DNA from: an uncultured Bacteroidales bacterium
GTDB taxonomy: Bacteria > Bacteroidota > Bacteroidia > Bacteroidales > P3
Assembly (NCBI GenBank): GCA_937886715.1
Contig: CAKZZD010000003.1
Location: 1-18,185 of the forward strand
Direction: 5' to 3'
Length of the DNA stretch: 18,185 nt
The translations under genes were made by a program, and so were the position numbers. Shown here piece by piece: positions 8,156 through 15,500 of this stretch (positions are counted from its first letter, which is position 1; each line of letters begins with the position of its first letter). The notes under the pieces are model-generated. The model worked only from the letters and a program-made list of their open reading frames with translations, was not told the DNA's origin and did not search any database.

Positions 8156-8785
8156 TTAAGCATACTTTTCGATACGGCCAATGTCCTGACCATTATACAA
8201 ACTACGCCAATAGCAGTCATAAACTTCCCCTTCCTTAGGCTCCAACCACATGATATCATGTCTAGCATGAACATCACCAACGGGCGCAACAACGAGAGTG
8301 TTGGGAAGTGCTTGGCCCAATCCATCAGCAAAAGACAAATATGGAACAGCCTGCTCTCCTGTTTGACATGATATCAAAAAAAACAGGTGTTACGTTTTAT
8401 TATTGCCGTTTTCCTGATATACGTTAGTTTGGGAAATATATGATGCAACTGCTAAAGCATCGTGTGAAGACACGAGCGAGAAATCGTCATCATAATCAAT
8501 ATTATCATTTTTGATTATAGGAGGACGGCTTTTGCCATGTCCGTTAATAATAATAGCATTACTAATATCAGGTTGTTTTCGCAAAAACTTGCTAGCTGCA
8601 AAGTTGAGGGTATCTCTTCCATCTGGATCCACCAGCTTTAGCGGATTCCATGCACAATAGTTGTAGGGACTTCATGACGGATACTTGTCCGCCATCGGTT
8701 CGACGCTGAGCCACATCGTCATTAGCTCGTGATCCATGTAGCGGGCGCCATGGTGTGCCTGCCGAGCTTGATGAGGCTAGTAGCC
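8156..8785 (-). pseudogene. Orphan Rhs core-tip cassette, caspase-like tip, broken by stop codons
   Basis: Read on the minus strand in one frame, this gives GARYMDHELMTMWLSVEPMADKYPS, a TGA (8672-8674), SPYNYCAWNPLKLVDPDGRDTLNF, an unrelated tip, a TAA (8390-8392), and the tip's end at 8156. An in-frame TAG also lies at 8777-8779. The core part copies the end of the large Rhs gene to the right; the tip is different. The tip has IIINGHGK (His codon 8537-8539) and, 57 codons on, LISCQTG (Cys codon 8366-8368), followed by VPYLSFADGLGQALPNTLVVAPVG. This is the His-Gly / Cys-x-x-Gly pattern of clan CD (caspase-like) proteases. The TAA lies between an AAAACG and an eight-T run, so paired indels may have caused it. 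Probably a decayed displaced toxin tip. The caspase-like reading is from motifs only. Confidence 0.75.
8619..8750 (-). repeat. Direct repeat of the Rhs core end (with 10181-10312)
   Basis: These 132 bases align without gaps to 10181-10312 in the large Rhs gene; 110 positions match by hand count (83%). Homology runs from GARYMDHE to the DPDGR codons and then stops, which is where tips are exchanged in Rhs proteins. It could support recombination that swaps the present tip for the orphan tip. Confidence 0.9.
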
Positions 8786-8797
8786 GTAGTCCGTGAG

Positions 8798-8848
8798 CAA
8801 GTCCTGTGGACTTGTGAGCCGAGCCCCGCAAAGTCCCCCACTTTGCGG
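8798..8848. other. Two adjacent short hairpins upstream of the orphan cassette
   Basis: caagtcc (8798-8804) pairs with ggacttg (8808-8814) around a 3-base loop, and ccgcaaagt (8826-8834) pairs perfectly with actttgcgg (8840-8848) around CCCCC. No coding frame here matches the Rhs core. Function unknown: the remains of a mobile element end, or a structured RNA, are possible. Confidence 0.5.
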
Positions 8849-8888
8849 ATTATGGCGAAGGGCGTCGCGTTGCTCATTGTATTTGATT

Positions 8889-8976
8889 GTTTTCAGCGGT
8901 ATTCGCTTCCCTTACGGGGTGCATCCCCGGTGAAAACAAAGGAGTAAAACCGCATGGTTTGAGAGCGGTTTACCCC
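8889..8976 (-). terminator. Terminator of the Rhs-immunity operon plus a second hairpin
   Basis: Reading leftwards from the lipoprotein gene, ggggtaaaccgc (8976-8965) pairs with gcggttttactcc (8953-8941) with one bulged T, followed by tttgttttc, a plausible intrinsic terminator. The plus strand also has ggtttttg after the stem, so it may work both ways. A second long-range hairpin follows at once: 8889-8899 pairs with 8927-8937 (one mismatch), with an alternative inner GGGG/CCCC stem at 8916-8928. The 74 bases between 8976 and the gene stop hold nothing else that I recognise. Confidence 0.6.
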
Positions 8977-9050
8977 TTCGGTTTTTGTACTGCGTTGTTC
9001 AAATAGATTTTGTTGTCTCCAGTTAATCTTCTACGACAAGAATGAACGTT

Positions 9051-9536
9051 TTATAAATGAGCATCTACCACATATAACCTTGTTTTCGTGGTGTCTAACA
9101 TGCAAAAAATGATGTAGCGAGGGTCGTCAAGAGAAGGTTTTACACAAAAAGAGTAATAACCACAACCTAACGTATTTATCTTTTCCAGCTGCCGAGACAA
9201 TATTTCGGTTTTAGCTGTTCCACAATAGTTAATAACCACATTGCCAACCTTCAAATATGCAGAATCTATCGGCAATTTTGTCCAATCATGCCTAACCCAA
9301 GAGGCGTCATCTGCATATAGGTTATTATGTCTTGGGGAAATACTATCATTCTCCTCAAAACTATATGTTTCGCAATAATACCATTCCCCAATAGCCTCAC
9401 TAGAGGCCTGGTGTGTCTCAATGCAATCACCTATATTTGTGCCTAATATATTAGGTATTTCGTTCAAGTAAAGATAATCTCTTTGACAAGATATTGCGAA
9501 GAAGCAAACAAAGGCTATAAACAAAATGTTTTTCAT
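9051..9536 (-). CDS. Small lipoprotein, probable immunity protein to the Rhs toxin tip
   Basis: The 161-residue protein starts MKNILFIAFVCFFAISCQ, a lipoprotein signal with lipobox AISC and Cys17 as the lipidation site. Residues after the Cys (QRDYLYLNE) lack a strong acidic surface-export signal, so the periplasmic face is the likelier location. The rest has no family that I recognise; it holds several Cys and many aromatic residues (YYCETYSFEEND, YCGTAK, GCGYYSFCVKP). It begins 13 bp after the stop of the large Rhs gene and shares that gene's AT-rich tip composition, unlike the GC-rich core. This is the position and style of a cognate immunity gene acquired together with the tip. If so, an envelope-anchored immunity protein suggests that the toxin acts in or reaches the periplasm. 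The gene call is firm; the immunity role is inferred from position. Confidence 0.8.
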   Translation of the reverse strand: MKNILFIAFVCFFAISCQRDYLYLNEIPNILGTNIGDCIETHQASSEAIGEWYYCETYSFEENDSISPRHNNLYADDASWVRHDWTKLPIDSAYLKVGNVVINYCGTAKTEILSRQLEKINTLGCGYYSFCVKPSLDDPRYIIFCMLDTTKTRLYVVDAHL

Positions 9537-9549
9537 TGTACGAAACTAT

Positions 9550-12500
9550 TTAATGGAATACTGTACCTGTTTTGTATGTATAAATATCAAATGGTTTCCC
9601 TTTACCAGCCACCCATCCGCCTATTTTTGTGGAAAAATTACGCCATGAACTTCCTTTTGGATGCTGCTCAAATCCATAGTTGTCTAAGCGTCCGTCAGAA
9701 TTCCCCAATCTAACTTCTCCCGTTGACTTGTTTAGAAGCGTCAATTCAATGTTTCCATAAACAAACCCAGTTGGACCAGGATTCAAATATCTCCCTAAAA
9801 AATTTATTGTTTTACTACAGCCTTCCACTTTTTCAAAAGTCCCTGTTGATACTGGGAATAGGTCAATCTTTGAGGCATCAACATATAAGGGATTACCATT
9901 CCCATTTCTATACCAGTCGTTTGCTTCTGTAAGAGTCAAAAAACCATCCCAGTCTGGTCGCGATGACAAGGAGTTGCTATGCTCCAGAAAATCTGAGAAC
10001 CCATCGCTATTGCAGAATGCTACAAGTTCCGAAAAAGATGCTTCGGACTTCATGGCATCAGAATGGGACATGCCCTGTTTGAATTTGGAATTGTCCATTA
10101 TAATGGGATCTCCCTGTAACCCCTGGTCATCTGTTCCAAGGAAGCTGCCAGACAAATCATAAACAGGATTAATTTCCCTGCCATCTGGATCCACCTGCTT
10201 TACAGGATTCCATGCACAATACGCATAAGGGCTTATACTTGGATACTTGTCCGCCATCGGGTCAACGCTCAGCCACATGGTCATCAACTCGTGGTCCATG
10301 TAGCGGGCGCCAAAATAGCCATAGCCGGTTTCCTCGTCCTTCTCTTTCCCGGTGAAACGGAAACGTTCACTGTAGGTAGATCCTACTGCCCGCTGGTCGA
10401 CAAAAGGCTCTCCGAAGGGGAGGTACTGTAGGTGCTGGATGGGATTGCCGACGCTGTCGGTGATCCAGCTGGCGGAGCCCAGGTGGTCGGAGTGGTAGAA
10501 GTAGACTTCGGGTTCTTCGCTATTGTTTTGACCGTACGGCTCCGGCACCGTGGCCGACAGGCACATGATGGTGTCGCGCGCGACTTCGATGTCGGCACTC
10601 AATTGTGCAGGGATGCCCTCGATATGGCGTCCCAGCTGCTCTAGGGCAGGACTGTCGCCCCAAATGCAGCCGGGTTCGTTTTCTGCAAGTGTACGATTGG
10701 CAACCATTTCAAGGCTTTGTCCGAACAGGGAGTCGGCTTTCTGTTTGAGAGTGGCATTGCCGTCAAGAACGCGGCAGAGGGCATCCAGGCCTCCACCGCC
10801 GATGCGTGCAGCCACCCGTTCGGATCCGGCATAGTAGTGTTTGGTGTACTCCCTGTGGGTCAGTACCATATAGGCAGAGGGATAGAGGGTGGGGTCTTCG
10901 AGTTGCGAAATGGCTGTCATGAAGTCGGAGTTGATATCCATCTGGTCGTTGCGGCCAACCAGTTTCAGGCGTCGTTCTCCATTATGGTCGTAGGTGTAGT
11001 AGCTATAGTATTTGTCATCCACGGCGGCGTGCATACGGTTGTCTTCCGTCCAGAATAGGAATCTGCCGGTTTCAAACTCTGCATCCCCGTCGGCGATGCT
11101 CACCTGTCCGAGGTTGCCGGCCTCGTCCCAGCGCAGGTCGAAAAGTTTGTTGCCTCTGCCGTCGAAGATACGCCTTACGGCGTGTGGCTGGTGGGCGTTG
11201 CAGTAGCCGTAGTGCATGCCGACATTGCCGGACGCTGTGGCAGAGTAGTGTAGTTGTTTCCCCCTGATGCGGCCGGAAGGGGTATATTTCATGTCCAAAT
11301 GGTAGAAGTGTCCCGAAGTGGCAGTGTCGTCGGACAGGATGAGCCGGTTCAGCCTGTCGTAGCTGTGTCTGCCAGCGTAGCCGCCTCCCATGGAGTTCAC
11401 CACGCCGGCGTGGTTCTCGATGAGGGAGATGTTGCTGGCAGAATCGTAGGTGTAGTCGATGTCCTGCATCAAGATGCCGTCGCCGGTTTTGCAAAGGAGG
11501 TTGGCCAGGCGGTGGAGCGTGTCGTAGGTGTAGTCGGCTGTGGTGTGGTTGCCGTATTCCACATGGTCTCTTTGTCCAAAAGCGTTGTATTGAATAATAT
11601 TGATATAGTCTCTGGCATTGCCGTTTTTGTAGCCATGCATGGCATAGAGGTCGCCGCCCCATCCGTAGGAATAGGAAACCATCTCGTTGTCGGGATAGGT
11701 CATCGAGAGCATGCGGCCCCAGCTGTCATACCTGTATAGCATCCTGAACCGGTACACCTCATCGTGCTGCGGCAAGGCGATGGTGCGGATTTCCTCGGTG
11801 ACATTGCCCATGGCGTCGTAGTGGCATTCGTAGCTACCGCTGCCGTCAACGGTTTTGGTGAGGCGGCCGATGTCGCATCCGGCGTTGCCGTAGGAGTATG
11901 TCACGTCGTTGCCTGACATGTAGGAATAACGTTTTTTTAACAAACGGTAGTATGTGTAGTCGTAAATTATTTCTCCCAAAGGATTGGTCTCTTTCGTGAG
12001 GTTGCCTGCAGGGTCGTAGCTGTAATAGGTCGTGCCTGCATCGGGATGAATGCGTTTGACGACCCGGCCGAGGTTGTCGTATTCGTAGGTGGTTTGGAAA
12101 CTCTCGGGGTCTTTGGTCCATATCAGCTGGCCGAGGTTGTCGTAGTGCAACAGAGAGATATTGCCGTTGGCATCGGTCAGCTGCACCTGCCTGCCGGCAT
12201 AGTCGGAATACTGAGTGGTGGTGTTTCCCTTGGGATCGGTGAAGGTGGAGACAAAGCGTCGATGACCGCTTGTGTCGGTGGCGATACAGTATGCGGTGTG
12301 TGTGGAGACACCAAGTGGCCTGGTGACATCGGTAGTGCGGTCAAGTACATCGTAGATGGTTGTGGCCATAAGTGTGGAGGGATGTGAAGTGTCGAACGCC
12401 CCCAGGGAAGGGAGGGATGTGTCGGCGACAGCGAAAGGGTCGTGTTGGCGGATGGTGCGGCCCCAGGCGTCAACAAAAGAGCGGCCGGAAACCTGAATGG

Positions 12501-15500
12501 AGGGGCTGGAACCAACCATCAGGCCTTTTTTTGTCTGTAGCACACGGCCAAATCCGTCGGAGATGACCACTGTGCGTGTGATGAGGGTTCCATGGCCGTC
12601 ATAATGCGAGGTGACGGCATAGGGGCGAGTGTGCTGAATATATGCATAGGAGTCGGGGCGGAAGCTGTTATGGTAGTAGTTCACGGGATGGTACATGTTC
12701 ACCACCGTCGGGTTGTTGTCCATAGGCGACCGGACAGAGGCGAGACGTCCGGCGAAGTCGTAAGTATAGGTCATGGTATTGTGGCCGATGTCCGTTATTT
12801 TCAATGGCTTTCCAAAGCGGTAGTCGTAGGTGGCAGTGGAGTATTCCCCATACGAATTGCCGGTGCGGATGGGATATGTGTGGACTGTGTTGTCGTAGGT
12901 GTAATTGTAGGCCATCCGTTGCGAGATGCTGTTCGGAGGCAGTTTGGCCTCAACCATATTGCCATAGGTCGCATCGTATGTGAAATCGTATACTGCGGCA
13001 TTCGTGCCGACACCCACAATCTGTTTTTTCATTTTGCCTTGAGCGTTGTACTCAAAAAGAGCCTCTCGCAGATGTGTGGTGTCGTCGGCTGATGTCACCA
13101 CGTATGCCCTCCTCAAGCCAATAAGGTTGCCGGGAAGAGGTGAATAATAGGTGAAGTGCACCGTCAGGCCATCGTCGGGATACAAGGTGTCGCCAAGATC
13201 CTCATAAGTTGTCACATTATGATATCGGTCGTATGTGAATCTCTCGCCGACGACCAGTTGGGGGACATCGGCACCCTCGTAGTAACTGATAAAGGAGGAT
13301 TCCTGTTCGGGATAGGAAAAATGCAGGCATTCCGAATCCATATCCAAAGGATATCCCTGGCTGTAGTCCACATAGGTGCAATAATGTCTCTTTTCTACAT
13401 ATTTGTTTCCGGCACTGTCGCTGGTCAGTTCTCTTTTCAGTCTGCCCCGGCGTAGCATATTGTGGTTATAATATTCCCGGAGCACTATTCTGTAGGCTGT
13501 TCCGGATAAAGGATTGACAGACTCTTCCAAAACAGATCCGAAACCGTAGGACGTGCGTTCATAGCGGTCGTATCGCGGATTGGAATAGGAATACCTTGTC
13601 GATGTGGTGTCGGCGCCATTGGGGTTGAGAGTGTCTTTTGTGCAGACTGAAGTCAGCAGCCACGATGCCGACGGCTGATGGAAATCGGGCTTTGAAAGCT
13701 CATAGTCAAGATATATCTTGGAGTTGGTGAAATTGGTCACTTTTTTCAGCAGATTGGTCTTGCCGGCATTGTTGAAGCGGACGGTGAGGGTGTTCTCCTG
13801 ACTGGATGAGACAAGGTCGGGGAGACCGTCACCATTGATGTCGGCCAACTGTACGATGTCGCGGTTGACGCTGCCGCTGTAAGGGTTGCCGTTGACACCG
13901 ACAGTCAATTTCAATCCGAACAGAAGATGTCCGACAGTGAAGCCGACATCGGCCGACTCGGAGAAAGATTTGGACAACCCGATGTGAGGAATGGAGATGT
14001 TATCGGGTGTTGACCATTGGCCGTTCCCCAAGTTGTATGCCACCTTGACGTTGAAAAGGCTGTCGTCCATTATTTGTACAATACTTCCCAAGTCACGGAA
14101 AACCCGGTCGGGCAATCCGTCGCCGTTCACATCCATCAGCACAGATGTGAATTGATTCTGGGAGAGGTCGATGCCATATCCGGCCATCAGGCTTCCATGC
14201 CATATTGAAAAGATGTCCGAAGAGGTTCCAAGGGATACGGCAGCGCTAACGCCTTCCTGAACAGCCGCGACATTCCAATCTTCGGCTGGCAGAAAGCCAT
14301 ATCCAATATTCAGGCACACCGTTCCGTCGTCGGAAACGAAATCGGCCAGACCGTCGCCGTTCATATCCACCCAGGCACCATTGCTACTGTTGGTGCCCAT
14401 ATTGCCGCCACCCGAGACACTGCCGCTGCCTTTGCTGAAAAGCGTGAATTTTGCCTTCTGGGGCGAGTTGGACAAAGTGCGGCCGGACTCAACAGGAGGA
14501 ATGTTTAGACTTAAACCGGAGGAATGGCTCACATTCGTGCACTTCCCACCAATATGCATGGGCAAGTCTTCTATCCGGCCCAAGCCACCCCAAGGCTGAC
14601 TATATTGGATCTTATCCGGGCCAATGATATCGGGATAGCGGTCGCCATTGAGGTCCATATAGTCGTAGGATATCGTGTTTACGCTGCTGGCGGCGGTATA
14701 TCCGTATGTGTTGACACTTGCCGAATAGGTTTGGGAAGAGGATTCGCTACTTTTCACAATGGCCTTCACGGGAGAACCGTCGGCATGGTGAGGAACGGGG
14801 TCGTCGTAGACCGCAGATGCCGGCAAGCTGGAGGACATTGAATCGTGAACCGTGCCAGTATCCCTATACCAAGCCTCTTGAAGAGCATTGCTCATGGAAG
14901 AACGACCGACAGTGTTCTGCAAACCAAAAGAGACCCATGTTTGATGCTCGGCATCGGCCGTCATAGGTATCCAGCGAGATGAATAGGACAGGGGATTGAA
15001 GAATTCGCCCCTGCTTTGGAAATCTTCCAGCGATGTGGCGTTCGAAAAACGGGCTGTGTCAAGTGTGGTGTGGACAACATTGTGCAGGGTGAGGCTGTCG
15101 TCATGGGCAAGACTGTCCTGCCCCATGCCGGAGGCAAAACGCAATGTAGATATTCTGAGCGTGTCAGATGCAGGACCATCGTCGAGAGCGTGATATGCAA
15201 ACTGACCCCATCCCCGATAAAGGGGGCCAAACAGCCGCTGGCAGAGAGGCAACCTATAGATGGAATCTGTCTGCGGGATGTGCAAAAGGACAGGAAGAAA
15301 CACTTCTATTGAATCCGTGATCCGTACGGAATCGGAGCTCCCATTGAACGAGGCCGAATAGGTGTTGTCGATGGAATCGGGATAGAATCTTAGGCGCGGC
15401 CTGTACGATATTCCTCCCCAATTTGCGGTGTCAGCATTGGTGGCAGTGGCATAGAAATGCACCTTGGTATTCTTGTTCACCACTGTGTCGATACTGATGG

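Noticed and set aside
8060..8371. 103-residue plus-strand frame
   Set aside because: It is antisense to the caspase-like tip, whose motifs are recognisable in the minus-strand frame.
8592..8831. 79-residue minus-strand frame over the orphan core
   Set aside because: It is in a different frame from the recognisable Rhs core, and its sequence matches nothing in that family.
8798..8976. Group II intron end or CRISPR-like repeats
   Set aside because: The hairpins do not resemble a domain V sequence, there is no reverse transcriptase, and the stems are not copies of one repeat.
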